Shown here: piece after piece, positions 10,364 to 21,136 of the stretch | Layout: each line of letters opens with the position of its first letter | Numbering within the stretch: position 1 is the stretch's first letter | From: Conidiobolus incongruus B7586 | Lineage: Eukaryota > Entomophthoromycota > Entomophthoromycetes > Entomophthorales > Conidiobolaceae | Assembly: GCA_000697335.1 (NCBI GenBank) | Contig: JNEM01016764.1 | Span: 1-28,481 of the forward strand | Length of the DNA: 28,481 nt | Direction of reading: 5' to 3' | The notes under the pieces: model-generated | What the model saw: only the letters and a program-made list of their open reading frames with translations | Database searches by the model: none | Told to the model about the DNA's origin: nothing | Made by a program: the position numbers and the translations under genes

Positions 10364-10613
10364 GAGTTGAATAACCCACAAAATAAAATTCAAGAAACGA
10401 ATAATAAAACTAAGTAACTCAAAATGAATATTAAAATTTGTTAGCTTACCTCATTTCAATAATTATTATAATATAACAAATCATCAATAATTTTATTAGT
10501 ATATATTATTAATATTACTAAACGCATAAATCATATTTAAAAAATATAATACTAATTCTTTAAAATATACGTATTTGAACCCTTTCATTATATTTTAGTA
10601 ATTCCAAAAAAAT

Positions 10614-12927
10614 ATGAACGATACTAAAAATTACTCCAGTACCAATAACCTAATTTTAAACAACCATGAACCTAGCATTACAGACAATAATCAAGCCACA
10701 AATTTAAAAATACGTATTAACTTATCCCACGCGAAACGTCCCGTAATAGTTCAAGATAAAAATAAACTGAACACGGTAGAAAGTTCAGAGAGTGATATGG
10801 GTGAGAATGCTAAGAAGCGAAGTAGGAAGAAGAAGTCGAGGGAGGCTACACCGAGTGGAAACGATCAAAACGAGGAGGAGGAAGAAATGGATAAAACGGA
10901 TTTACCACCTTTGAAGCGTTTAGCTAACTCAGCTTCGCCAAAACCATTACCTTCTAGCGATATTTTAAAACAGCCTAAGAAGACTATTAATATTAAATTT
11001 TCTAAACCTAGTGAGATAGTAACAAAGAGGTAACCAAATTTATATTAACCAGCTGTTTTTAATTTTTAATCATTGTTAAAAATTTGGGTTTTATAGTGAA
11101 TTAGAATCTTTTGCAAGTTTAGAAGATTTAGTAGTAAACATCAATATAATTTCACATATATTAACTTTGAATTGATTCCAATTTTAGTCCGCTTCATTAA
11201 AACCCAAACAGTCTACTTCAGCGAATAGTTCTAAATCTATCAATCCCAATATATCTAGCCCTAAGTCTACTAAAACTAAGACACAAATGGACATTTCGAG
11301 TGCTAAGAATTCAAAATCAAAATCAAAATCAGATAAAGTTACAAATAGTCCCAAAGTGACTAAAATTAAGAGTACTGTGACGAAGCAGAAAGATCCAAAG
11401 GTAATTAAACAGATTAATATTATGGTAAAATTCATAACTAAGTATTTTAATAGACAATATTCACAACGTTTGCCAAACTAACTAAATTGTTAAAAAATAC
11501 TAAACCGAAAGATTTCGAATTGTCTAAAGAGATTTTGGACGAGCATTTGATTAGAAAATATAGGAGTAAATGTAGTTTAAGGTAATTTATATATTAGCTA
11601 ATAGTTTTATAATATATTTAATAACTCTGATTAGTTCCATATTAAATGAAACTGAACCTGAAATTTTACTTCCAGAATTTCCAGATGTTGATAAGAAAGC
11701 AGATTTACTGTCGTCGAGTGACAAGAATGGGGAGGATGGTGAGACGAAGGATAGACAAATAGATCAGCCTAAGATAACAGTGTCAGAGCCTGGAAAAAAT
11801 GAACCAAAGACTACTTTACCACTTTTGGAAGTATCGAAACTTGAAGAAAATCCAACAGCTGGAACATTACCTGAACTGAAAGATTCGAAACTTGTAGAAA
11901 CTCCATCACAGAGCGCACAACCCTCTTCGGAGGCATCAAAACCTGCTGATAATTCAGTTCAAGCCAATTTATCTTCATTGACAGTAGAGCAATCTATCGC
12001 TACAGCAGGTTCATCAGGCGTGGATACAACGTTGGATATACCCTCAACACCCAAAGCAGCAGATAGAGTGCGAAGCAAAACGATGCTACCATCGCCCAGA
12101 TCGCCACTGGTGAGAAAGTCGAAACAGCAAGCACAAGAGAATCTCAAGCAACTCAAAGAAGATCTCCTCAATAATCCTTTACATCTTTCACTCTACAAAA
12201 AGCCCACAGACACTAAGCGCAAACCAAGTGGTGTCGTAGTTTCAAAACAAAAGTCATTGGAAATTCCAAAACCCTTACCAAGTAATCATTTGCCTGTGAT
12301 GGAGCCCAATCTGAACCATAATGCGGTACCTACCCTCGTGGATTATCATCAACTTGTGGATGCGAGTCATTATATTAGAGACGAGGCAAGGTTTGTTTTT
12401 TATTTTATACTCTACACTTTACTTTTTAAAATTTCATATACTACCATTTTGAGTCCCAGAATCTAATTGTACCACATGATCATTGGCCTAATCCCAATTC
12501 ATTTAGATCCTACGTTTACGCATCGACTACCGCAAGGGGAAGCTGGACACCTTACCAACTCTCAACGACATATTCCAGAACTACCCAGGATCATTACCCT
12601 CCGAGATCCTTCACAGAGCCTATGCCTACCTCCTCCACCAAGACGCACATCCTCAATAACTTTCAGGATAGTATTCAGATCTTACTGAACGCTGCTCAGG
12701 TAACTTCCATCCTCCATATTAATTCTTATATGTATTAATTTGTGGTTTAGCACCTTGAAAATACTTCTTCTTCATCATCCCCCAACGATCACCACCAGCA
12801 ACAACAACAGCAACAACATCCAGAAATTATCGAACTACCTATGAAACGTATCGAACAGTTGAAAGCCGTTGAAGAGCTGATGCAACTAGTAGATTTGAAA
12901 AAATTTGAAGAGTATTTGAAATTATAG
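10614..12927 (+). CDS. Seven-exon Lys/Ser-rich protein of unknown function, probably nuclear
   Basis: My model has exons 10614-11029, 11097-11133, 11188-11400, 11454-11581, 11635-12385, 12460-12699 and 12751-12927, giving 653 residues. Introns are 51-74 bases; frame is kept across every join. The N-terminal third is basic with a nuclear-signal-like run (AKKRSRKKKSRE) and an acidic patch (EEEEEMDKTD). The phrases KIRINLSHAKRP and KTINIKFSKP repeat a short beta-like motif. Then come SK repeats, a more ordered segment around KLTKLLKNTKPKDFELSKEI, a long Ser/Pro/Thr-rich region, and a C-terminus with a Gln run and a charged helix ending FEEYLKL. I do not recognise the family. The fifth intron is uncertain: the model uses a GC donor (GAG/gcaagg at 12386) and the acceptor at 12459. 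A GT donor at 12391 with the acceptor at 12506 also keeps the same downstream frame. A chromatin or transcription role is only a guess from composition. Confidence 0.65.
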
Positions 12928-13464
12928 TAGTTATTTATTGTTTTATTTATCGCATATATTTATGATATTTAAAAATTTGACTAATAAATTATTAATTTAT
13001 CTTGTATTATAATTTTTATGGCAATATTTATAGTTTGGTGATAATGATCGGCTTGAATTTGAATTAATTTTAAATCATATGAAATTATTAATTAAACGCT
13101 ATATTAAATTTTAATGAATATTTTTTTAGTGCTAAAAAGAATGATGTTTATTTAAATAATACTCAATCAATTTTGGAATTTAATATTCAATTCATTCCTA
13201 ATTTTTTACAATTAATAATATTAATTATAACTATTTTTTATTAAAATATCTTTAAAAGTCAATTAATGATCAATCTTAAACAATCCAAGCAAAAGTTTAA
13301 AAAATTTTGATTAAATTGTAAATGATATTGAATTGATTTTCGTCAAGATTCAACTAATTGTGATTCCAAAAATAATCAAAGTTCAAAATATTGATTCAGT
13401 TATTATTCAATTGTGAATTTTTACAAAATATCCTATTATTGAATATAATTAATTAATTTTCTTA
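12928..13464. other. AT-rich gap between convergent genes
   Basis: Holds the 3' ends of the seven-exon gene (+) and EMC5 (-), which converge here. I see no coding frame or RNA gene. Confidence 0.7.
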
Positions 13465-13794
13465 TTAATTCGTTTCTGTCCTTCGATTGATAAAATTATT
13501 AAAATCAAACTTATTCTCCAATTTATCAATTGTCAAATCCCTAAATTTAACATTTAAATCAATTGGTAATAAATTCGTATAGATCATTAGCAAACTGAAA
13601 ATACTAAGAATGTAGCCAATGAGGAGTTCGAGTTTAATGTCTTGGGGTAGAGTTAGGGAAGATGTAGTGTTTGGGTCAAGAGTATTGAATTTGATATTTT
13701 CGTAGATGGAGTAGGACGAGTGTAGGATGGAAATCACCCCTAGTATTAGTAAGAGTTGGTATAGTCTGGAGGGCTTTTGTTCAGTTATAGTCAT
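13465..13794 (-). CDS. EMC5: ER membrane protein complex subunit 5 (EMC5/MMGT family)
   Basis: Uninterrupted 109-residue frame starting at the ATG 13794-13792. It has two membrane segments, about residues 12-28 (YQLLLILGVISILHSSYS) and 55-76 (LELLIGYILSIFSLLMIYTN). The linking motif LPQDIKLELLIG matches the family signature seen in human MMGT1 (LPIDIVLQTLLA). The C-terminus ends KFDFNNFINRR, like the family's final NHR motif. The length fits (human 131, fungal about 110-150). EMC5 is a core subunit of the EMC insertase, which places tail-anchored and multipass proteins in the ER membrane; the family was once described as Mg transporters. The ATG is the first in frame, and the body is GC-richer than its flanks. 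No intron is needed. Confidence 0.88.
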   Translation of the reverse strand: MTITEQKPSRLYQLLLILGVISILHSSYSIYENIKFNTLDPNTTSSLTLPQDIKLELLIGYILSIFSLLMIYTNLLPIDLNVKFRDLTIDKLENKFDFNNFINRRTETN

Positions 13795-14965
13795 AGTTGA
13801 AACTTAGGGTTGTTGAATATTAATATTCACTAAAAATTGTGGACTGGAATTAATATTTATTAAATACTGAATTATAGTGGTATTGAATAGTTATGGGATG
13901 AATATTAAAAATTAGGGGGATAAAAATGTTAAAAAATAAATCCAATTATTATGATTATAAAGTAAATTGCCATTACTTAAAATATATGTTATATAATACG
14001 AAAAGCACCATTTCGCTATGCTACAAACATAATGTTGAGATCAAGCCCATGATCTTGAGATTTAATAACTCATTCTCTATCAATTGGGCTACCCTGGTCA
14101 TTTAATATTTTTTGAATATACATCTTACTCTTTGTACCCAATGAATAACTCATTTTTTATGAGTCATATTTTAGTGATTATAATTTTAAATCATATTTAC
14201 TTGTTATATCCTTAGTGTATCATGTTTACATAATAGTCATTCACCTTTTTATAAGAATATTGTATATTTCATTCATATTCATATTTGAATTTTTATTTCA
14301 ATATTTTTAGGTAATTTTTATTTTATATGTAGTAAAAATCAGCATTTTATTATATATGTATATATATTGAGTAATCTAATATTTCTAATTTTTATAAATT
14401 CATTTTATAAGTTGAATTAATCTACACATAACGTATCCTGTTTAAAATGAAATTAAATTTTAAATCAATTTATATATAAATAACGAATAATATCATTTTA
14501 ATTAAATGATACTATTAAATTCTATTTTATTTTTGTTTTCATGATGATATTCAAATAATTTTAAGTGTTTGTATTCTGTATGTTTTAAATCCATTTAAAA
14601 AAAAATTAATTGAAACATTGAGAAATTATATCTATCCCATAATTTATTAAATTGATTGTACAACTTATATAAGTTATCCCTATTAACTACCTTTTTAAAC
14701 TTGACAATTCATTAAAAACAGCATTCAATTTTATTGAAATTTTATTACTATTAAAAAATATCATAAAATACTAGTTAAAATATTTAACATACAAAAATTT
14801 ATCCAAATTTAAGATCATTTTAAACTGCAACAAGGGGTTACTATAATAGATCACAATTATTAATTTATAATATTGAAACTATTCAAAATTGATATTTATT
14901 AAAATATCAATTTTTACTAACTTTTCAATAATAAATACCATAACAAGCAAATCACAATCTAAAAA
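13795..14965. other. Divergent intergenic region between EMC5 and CTR9
   Basis: About 1.2 kb of AT-rich DNA that must hold both promoters. Apart from a decayed tRNA-Lys copy near 14.06 kb I see nothing coding and no clear TATA/CCAAT pair. Confidence 0.6.
14026..14098 (-). pseudogene. Decayed tRNA-Lys-like sequence
   Basis: From position 8 onward, the minus strand aligns without gaps over about 58 bases to the intact tRNA-Lys at 21063-21135. Shared blocks are TAGC.CAAT.G.TAGAG, TGAG, AATCTCAAG and TGGG.T.GA. The acceptor arms no longer pair, the D stem is broken (GCCC against GAGA), and U33 of the anticodon loop is lost. It cannot make a normal tRNA. It could be a dead gene copy or the head of a tRNA-derived SINE; no SINE body or A-tail is evident. 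Confidence 0.65.
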
Positions 14966-17900
14966 ATGATGCAGGTTGAAGATTCTCTATTAAGTTTAAG
15001 CTTAGATGAGCAACTCGAACAATTACGTCAAACAGAAGGCAAAAATCCCCAACAAAATCCTATTGATAGATATTTGAGTTTAGCAAGACATTATTATTTA
15101 TTAAATAATAATAGCAGCTCGAATGGAAACGAGATTCAGCCGTGGCAAAAGGTATTGCAAGCTGGGTGTAAGTTTAATCCCAAATCTATTCAACCTACAG
15201 TACACCAGTTTCAATTGATCTCTCAAGTGTTATACCTCAGCTGGTTTAGTAATAACAGAGATCAACAAATCTTCTCCAATTTTGCAAACTATTTGTTTTA
15301 TTTGGTCCCTATTAAAGGTCCTAACGACGAATTGTTAGTCAATCCCAATTATAACGCTATTCACGGATTTATATTATTGAACAATTGGGAACTTACAAAG
15401 AGTTTAGACAAGTTCCAGCTCGCTCTTTATCACAGTCCCACCCATTATGCTGCATTGATGGGTCGTGCTATGGTCAAGATGCAACTTCGAGAATACAACA
15501 CAGCCTTAACTCTATTCCAAGATTGTTACAAATTAATTGTTTCTTTACCCGGTAGGCAACACCTTCGCGTGGGAGATCCTAGACCATTTATTGCAATCTG
15601 TCTCGCAATGTTGGAACAACATGCTAAAGCTAAAAATTTATTCAGTATATTGAGTGAAGAGGTAATATAATTATAAGTGCATACAATTTTTCAGTTTTAA
15701 ACACGCTTTGAAATTTAGTCACCTCAAAATCCCGAATATAAACTATATTTAGCATTGATGGAATGGAATCAAATCAAAATTAGTAATTTAAATATTTGAT
15801 TGATTAACTTTCAATTTTATTAAATAATTTCATTTTTCTTAGGTATGAGACATACTAGATCCAAAGCTGCTGCATCAGTGGTAACTAATGAAGATGAATT
15901 GAAATTTTTGGATAGTTTGGACAATTCTGACCAGAGTAATCCATTTAATATTAACGATACATTTCAATTTATTAATATACATTAAATAGATAATGCTAGT
16001 CAATCTATAGATCTCAGTCCACCCGACCTTCATAACTTTATTAAAGTTACTCATGAAACACTTCATCAAAATCCTCAGCACCCATTGTCCAATTTCATGG
16101 TTGCTGAGTACCTTTACCACCTTGGAAACTATTCTAAAGCTGCACAATTCTTCAAGACAGTACTAGCTAATTCCAACTACTTTAGCTCCCAGCACTTGGT
16201 TGTCGACAGCGCCTACTATTTGGGAATGTGCCATTTCTGTTCAGGATCCCTCATTCAGGCTTATGAGTTATTTGAGAAGACTATTCAATTAGACAGAACT
16301 CATCCACTTGCTCACTTTGGTTTAGCTCAAATTTTACTCTCTAGAGGTAATTAGAACTTAACATTATATTTAAATATTCAATTTACGATTTTTTAATTTT
16401 AGGCAAATACCAAGAAGCATTAACTACATTAGAAAAAATCAAATTTGAAATTCATTACAAATCACCAGATTGTCAAGTATTGCTCCTTAGTTTAGAAACA
16501 CTTGTCAGTAATTTGGTCGAAACTAACAAGCAGTTGGCTGCCAAGAAAGATCCCTACCCTTCTCAACTTCCCAAAACCGATGGAATTGCTGAAAAAGTCA
16601 GGCCATTATTTCAACTTGTGCTTAAATTGATTGATGATGCAAAGGAGAAAAAACTTGAATCACCATGGCTGTCCCGTGCTTTTAAGGTGCTTGTCGAAAT
16701 AGGAAAATTCTATATGAATACGAATCCTCTTGTAAGTCGCACTGCATTTTTCAACTGCTTACAAATTCTTGTGAACGGCAAAGTAAATGGTATCACACCT
16801 AACACACTCGCATATACCGAGCTGGAAATTGGTATTCTCAACAATTTGGGATTTGTGCACCTTAAGGATGATGTTGAAGTTAGTTTAAGATACTTTAAAT
16901 CTGCATTACACCAATTGAAGAAAGTCGAAAACCTCAGTGAAAATCTTAAAGGTTACGAAATTACACTTAAATATAATATTGGCAACTGTTTAGCACGGCT
17001 TGATCAACTTGATGAATGCAAGACTTACCTTAATGAAATCGTGAATGAATATCCAAAATATACTACTGCCTCTTTAGCGCTTGCACATTCGCACCACCGT
17101 GAAGAAAAGCTTGAGGACGCATGTCAAGTGTTGAAATCCGCTGAACAAGCCTTGAATTCCAATGAAAAGCCTCAATCAGATTGTCGTGTTGATGGATTGT
17201 ACACCTATATGGGACATTTCGAGACAGCAGCCAATCGACATGAACAAGGTTTCCAACATTATCAAACCAACCTCAAACGTGCTAGAGATCATTTCACCAA
17301 GCAGAAAGCTAGAGAAATTCCCAGCATTCGCAGTCTCATCGAGGTTGGTAATTATTATCTGAATTTGGCCCACCACTCAACAGAGAGAGATCAAAGATGG
17401 AACTATTGTGTCAAAGCTAACAATCACTTCAAAAAAGCAATCAATCAAAATCCTAAGGCTTTATATGCAGTCCATGGAGTTGCTATCGCATTCCATACGA
17501 TGGGACTTCTTGAAGATAGTTTGTCAATTCAAGAACGTTTACAACAAGAAGCTCACCCTCCCATCACATTCCAGATCAGTTACGCTAATTTGCTTATCGA
17601 TATGGAGAAAGGTGAACTAGCTATTGATATTTTGGAAGAGGTGTTTAAACGCGATCCAACATTGAGAACTGCAGAAAATCTTATCGCTCTCAGTAAAGCC
17701 TACTATGTATGCTCACAACAAATTAACGACTTGACCATGTTAACCAAAGCTGAAGATATTCTAGTAGAACTATTGGAAACCAAACCCAAATCACGACGCA
17801 TCAAGTACAACCTAGCACTCGTGCGTCACAAGTACTGCAAGGCTATCAAACGCATGAACATTTCCGAACTGCCAGATGGAGCTCAGACCATTAAGAATAC

Positions 17901-18258
17901 ACTAACTAAACTCAACGAATGCCAATCCATGTTCAAAGAACTTCTAGAAATGGGTAATGGCGCCAATAACAAAGCACTATTCAAAGTGAAATTTGTGTTA
18001 GATATCGTCAATTACAACGAGGATGTTCAACGCGGGCTCGTGTCAACCCTAATGAAACTCGAAAAGGCGCCAGAACTTCGCATTCAATCCGACACTGCCG
18101 AAAACTCTCATCAACTCCTCGAAGGATTGATGGCTGAAGAAGATGAGAAGCACAATAGTGATAAACCTCAAAGTCCAAGTGCCAAGAGATCGTTGGAAGT
18201 GACGCAGGATCAAGATCAAAAAGAAAGTGATTCCAAAATTGCTAAAACTGAAGAATAG
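14966..18258 (+). CDS. CTR9: Paf1 complex subunit Ctr9 (TPR protein)
   Basis: Five exons, 14966-15661, 15719-15782, 15843-15935, 15990-16346 and 16403-18258, join in frame to 1021 residues (yeast Ctr9 has 1077). Introns are 57, 60, 54 and 56 bases, all GT-AG. The protein is a chain of tetratricopeptide repeats from about residue 125 to 830. Clear units are YNAIHGFILLNNWELTKSLD, AEYLYHLGNYSKAAQFF, AYYLGMCHFCSGSLIQAYEL and AHFGLAQILLSRGKYQEALT; the last is a hallmark Ctr9 stretch. The C-terminus (from about 960) is acidic and Lys/Ser-rich (AEEDEKHNSDKPQ, AKTEE), as in the family. Ctr9 is the scaffold of the Paf1 complex on RNA polymerase II, needed for elongation and for H2B ubiquitylation and H3K4 methylation. 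Exons 2 and 3 are short and lie in the least conserved part, so their borders are the weakest. Confidence 0.93.
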
Positions 18259-19264
18259 TTTGCATGCTTGGCACTGTTTGCATATCTGCATGATTTTCAA
18301 ATATATTAAATTATAATTATCACAAATAATTATTTTTTTATGATTTTCGGTCATGATATTTTATTTTGACGTTGTTCATCTCTTCCAGCTTAATCAATTA
18401 TACTAATAGCAAAATGATAAAGCTCAAAGTATTTTTAAATCACGTAAAGTCTCATTATTCACATCCTACATTATTTAATCGAATTTAATTCCTAATAATG
18501 ATGCAATTTATTGAAAAATTGTACTGCAAAATTAATTATCAAAACTTGAAACTTATGATTCAGTTGGTGTTTCTATTGAATCTTGTGATGTATTTCTCTA
18601 AAAATTACTAATATTATTTTATTGGAATTATCGTTTCAGGAGTTGAGTTACTGATTTAGGAGATTGTTTCTTTTAATGAGTTGGAATTTTTCATTAGCGA
18701 TAAATTTACAAAATGTAAATAGTTGCTGTTGCAATATTCTAAAACAAGCTAAGAAAATTTTCTTAGTATATATTAGACAAAAAATTGAATTTTCACTTTA
18801 AAATTTTTCAAAATATTAGGTTGCTTATTTGAAATTACATTAATATCTATGGTATCGTAATAGCTAAAATCAATTAGTTATATATAGTTTAATATTTTAT
18901 ATAGAATTGGGCAATTTAGTTGAGTTGCAGAAATTCACCAATTCAACTGTTTGTTCTGAGTTCGATTTTCAGTTAATCCAATTTAGTCACACATTTCAAT
19001 ATGATGGATTTCATATAAGTAAAAACAAAAATAAAACACCGACTAATACCTTGTATATTTTTCATTTAATTTTAAATTATTATTAATTTGCAATAATGTT
19101 TTTCGAATTAATAATAAAAACCAATTAGCCAGTTTCTGTTTAAAATATTTATTAGCAAAATAATTAAAAGAAATTTTTAAATGTAAAAGACAAAAATATA
19201 ACAAAAATAAATATATAGTAATTAGTAACAAGTCGAAAAATGAAAATTCGTTCAATTAGCCTGA
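18259..19264. other. AT-rich gap between convergent genes
   Basis: Lies between the stops of CTR9 (+) and the SVIP-like gene (-). The minus-strand frame at 18049-18354 is a shadow of the CTR9 end. No RNA gene or repeat is recognisable. Confidence 0.65.
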
Positions 19265-19732
19265 TTAATCAGCTCTCCACTAAGAAAGAAAACTAAGTCA
19301 ATTTTAAAATTATAATAAAATTAAAAACTTACGTCTAATTGGTTCACTTCTTCATGTTGTTGAGATGCTGGCTTTTTACTTCTTTCTTCTGCCAATTTAT
19401 TACTCAATTTACCTCCTCCACTTTGAACTCCTCTATTTTTACTCTGCCAAAAAAACAAAAATTAGTACAAAATTAATACAATAAATCAGATAAATATTTA
19501 CTTCTTGGGCTCTCTTTTCAGCAGCTTGGAGTCTAGCCAATCTATCTTGTTCCGATTGGGCATTACCAGAAGACCCACCAACTTCCCCATTACCGCCAAC
19601 CACATGAGCTTTAGGCAATTCTGCAGGGGCAGACGGTAAGTTAAAGCTACGGTTAGGTTCGGTATACTTAGAGTTAACCCTACTCATTTTAATTTGGGTA
19701 TCATCCTTATCAGCACTACAACAGTTACCCAT
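19265..19732 (-). CDS. Small myristoylated SVIP-like p97/Cdc48-binding protein
   Basis: Three exons: 19732-19502 (77 codons), 19443-19333 (37 codons) and 19279-19265 (4 codons plus stop), with GT-AG introns of 58 and 53 bases. The product has 118 residues. The ATG at 19732 gives MGNCCS, an N-myristoylation site with adjacent cysteines for palmitoylation; this decides the start. Residues 61-77 (EQDRLARLQAAEKRAQE) fit the VCP-interacting motif (VIM) of human SVIP and VIMP, an Arg-containing amphipathic helix with a central AA and a following R. After it comes SKNRGVQSGGGKLSNKLAEE, comparable with the RGI...KKKEK region of SVIP (77 residues). The family anchors to ER or endolysosomal membranes and modulates p97 in ERAD. 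Gly/Ser-rich filler separates the anchor from the helix. The family assignment rests on motif layout, not alignment. Confidence 0.7.
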
Positions 19733-20505
19733 TTTCAATAAATTTTGACTTAAAAATAAATTTTGCTTTTAAAAATTATTAAAATAAATTGAGGAATGTG
19801 AATATAATATTAATTTTTAGAATGAATTAAAATTTTGGGTCTATAATTTATTTGGAATAAATTCCAGTGGTATTGAGACTATTGATTCGGATAATTATTT
19901 TGTTGTAGTTTTGGATATTATGATGTGTGTTTTTATTTGTAACGATTGATAATAGGTCAATGAGTGTATGAGAAAGATGTTCATCTAACAACTATATCAT
20001 GTGAAACAATGCTAAACTAGCTATAGTCCTTTTTCTTTGACCTTTATTCAAACACTTTAACCTTAATTAAGGATTTAATTCTGAATTATATATGTCAATT
20101 GGTATCGTGCAAAAATTTTGAATAATATGAATGAGGCATTATTCGTAGTCAAAATCTGCACACCACTTATACAAATTATTCTAAACAGAATCTAATATAT
20201 TTCGGTGAGAATATTGATTAAAAAATAAATTCCCAAAATACATAGTATTAATAGATATATATATATTCTAATAAAATAATAGAAATAAGATTAAGTAAAT
20301 AATTATAAAATATATTATGATTAATGAAAATAAGAATTAGGAATATAAATGATGAAAAATAAGATAATAAGAAAGAGAAGAGTGAATAAAACAAATCATA
20401 AGTTGTTGATATTAATTATAATTTAAATTTCATTTGAATTTAAATATTATAATTGATTGATAATTTATATATTTTAGTATTGTGAAAATAGTTAAAAGTT
20501 TAATA
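19733..20505. other. AT-rich intergenic DNA
   Basis: Contains the upstream region of the SVIP-like gene and nothing else I can name. At 20463-20476 the sequence tttatatattttag sits about 30-45 bases before the GC-rich island that follows and could be its TATA element. Confidence 0.5.
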
Positions 20506-20720
20506 ATGTCGCGGTTATTGGCTCTTGGAGCGTCATCGAGGAATCTGACACAGCCATACTGTAGGCCAGACTGTGAAGCATGACACCTGCCGGCTGGGGT
20601 GAACTGCCGATGATCAGTTCTCTGGCTATCCAGCCTTGATCACTCTTAAAGGGGCGTTGTAAAGAGCGACTAGACCAGCAGTAACAGTGGCGGCGTCAGG
20701 GTCTGATATGCTAAGCGGAC
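20506..20720 (+). ncRNA. Candidate structured RNA (class unknown)
   Basis: A sharply bounded island of roughly balanced base composition in a very AT-rich gap, with no long frame. It folds by eye. An outer helix GTCGC (20508-20512) pairs with GCGAC (20666-20670). A stem GTCAT (20532-20536)/ATGAC (20580-20584) encloses CACAG (20549-20553)/CTGTG (20571-20575). The best hairpin is GGCTGG (20592-20597)/CCAGCC (20630-20635) containing GAACTG (20601-20606)/CAGTTC (20615-20620) with the loop ccgatgat. AGACC (20672-20676) pairs with GGTCT (20700-20704). A TATA-like sequence lies 30-45 bases upstream. I compared it with remembered U3, RNase P, MRP, SRP and U1/U2/U4 motifs and found no convincing match. 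The strand is inferred from the TATA position and the tRNA downstream. End points are approximate. Confidence 0.5.
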
Positions 20721-21062
20721 AAAATCACAAAATATCAATAGGAACGAGCATAAATGAATAATGGAAGATGATTCAAGTGGAACTATAGGCAACTACTTGG
20801 GTATACTGAAAGAGGTGGTTTTTGGAAGAAGGAAAAAGGTTTATTTTTGAAAAAAGAGAGGAAGCAGAAGAGGAGGAGAAGAGTTATTCCTATAACTAGG
20901 TGAAATATATAGGTATTAGTATGCTAAGGCTGAGTAACAGTTAGGTCACTCGGACGTGAGCTGGTAGAATGTTGATAAGTTCTAATTTGGTTAATTAGAA
21001 ACTTGTAGTAGATTTGAGCAAGAGAAGGTATGAATCAAATAGGAGATGATATAAATAGATAA
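20721..21062. other. Moderately GC-rich spacer before the tRNA
   Basis: Less AT-rich than other gaps and purine-rich at 20813-20887. It has a 29-codon open frame at 20761-20850 (start MEDDSSGTIGNYLGILKEVV), too short to call. A second foldable patch lies at 20925-20972 (gtcac tcggac gtgag). It may be the 3' part of the transcript that contains the preceding island. Nothing is certain. Confidence 0.35.
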
Positions 21063-21135
21063 GCCCGGCTAGCTCAATCGGTAGAGCGTGAGACTCTTAA
21101 TCTCAAGGTTGTGGGTTCGACCCCCACGTTGGGTG
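21063..21135 (+). tRNA. tRNA-Lys (anticodon CUU)
   Basis: A full 73-base cloverleaf with no intron. The acceptor GCCCGGC pairs with GTTGGGT (three G-T pairs) and the discriminator is G. The D arm is GCTC/GAGC. The anticodon arm TGAGA-CTCTTAA-TCTCA puts CTT at positions 34-36, after T33. The T arm is GTGGG-TTCGACC-CCCAC. A box (TAGCTCAATCGG) and B box (GGTTCGACCCC) are intact. It decodes AAG. Confidence 0.97.
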
Positions 21136-21136
21136 A

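Noticed and set aside
11401-11453. A 29-base intron starting at 11425 in the unknown gene
   Set aside because: It keeps the frame, but all other introns are at least 49 bases; the 53-base version using the donor at 11401 fits the genome's pattern better.
12467-12688. A 73-codon frame inside the sixth exon of the unknown gene
   Set aside because: No donor/acceptor combination gives it an upstream exon in frame; it is one of three coincidentally open frames there.
15875-16147. Minus-strand frame opposite the start of CTR9, and similar frames at 17176-17376 and 18049-18354
   Set aside because: These are antisense shadows of well-supported TPR-coding exons.
19736-19738. A TTG two codons upstream as start of the SVIP-like protein
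   Set aside because: The ATG at 19732 places Gly next to Met and creates the MGNCCS myristoylation site; the upstream codon is not ATG.
20506-20720. Assignment of the GC island to U3 snoRNA, RNase P or SRP RNA
   Set aside because: There are partial look-alikes (gatgatc, gtctga, ggaatctgac, ggggtgaac), but order, spacing and the signature 5' elements of each class are missing, so no class is claimed.
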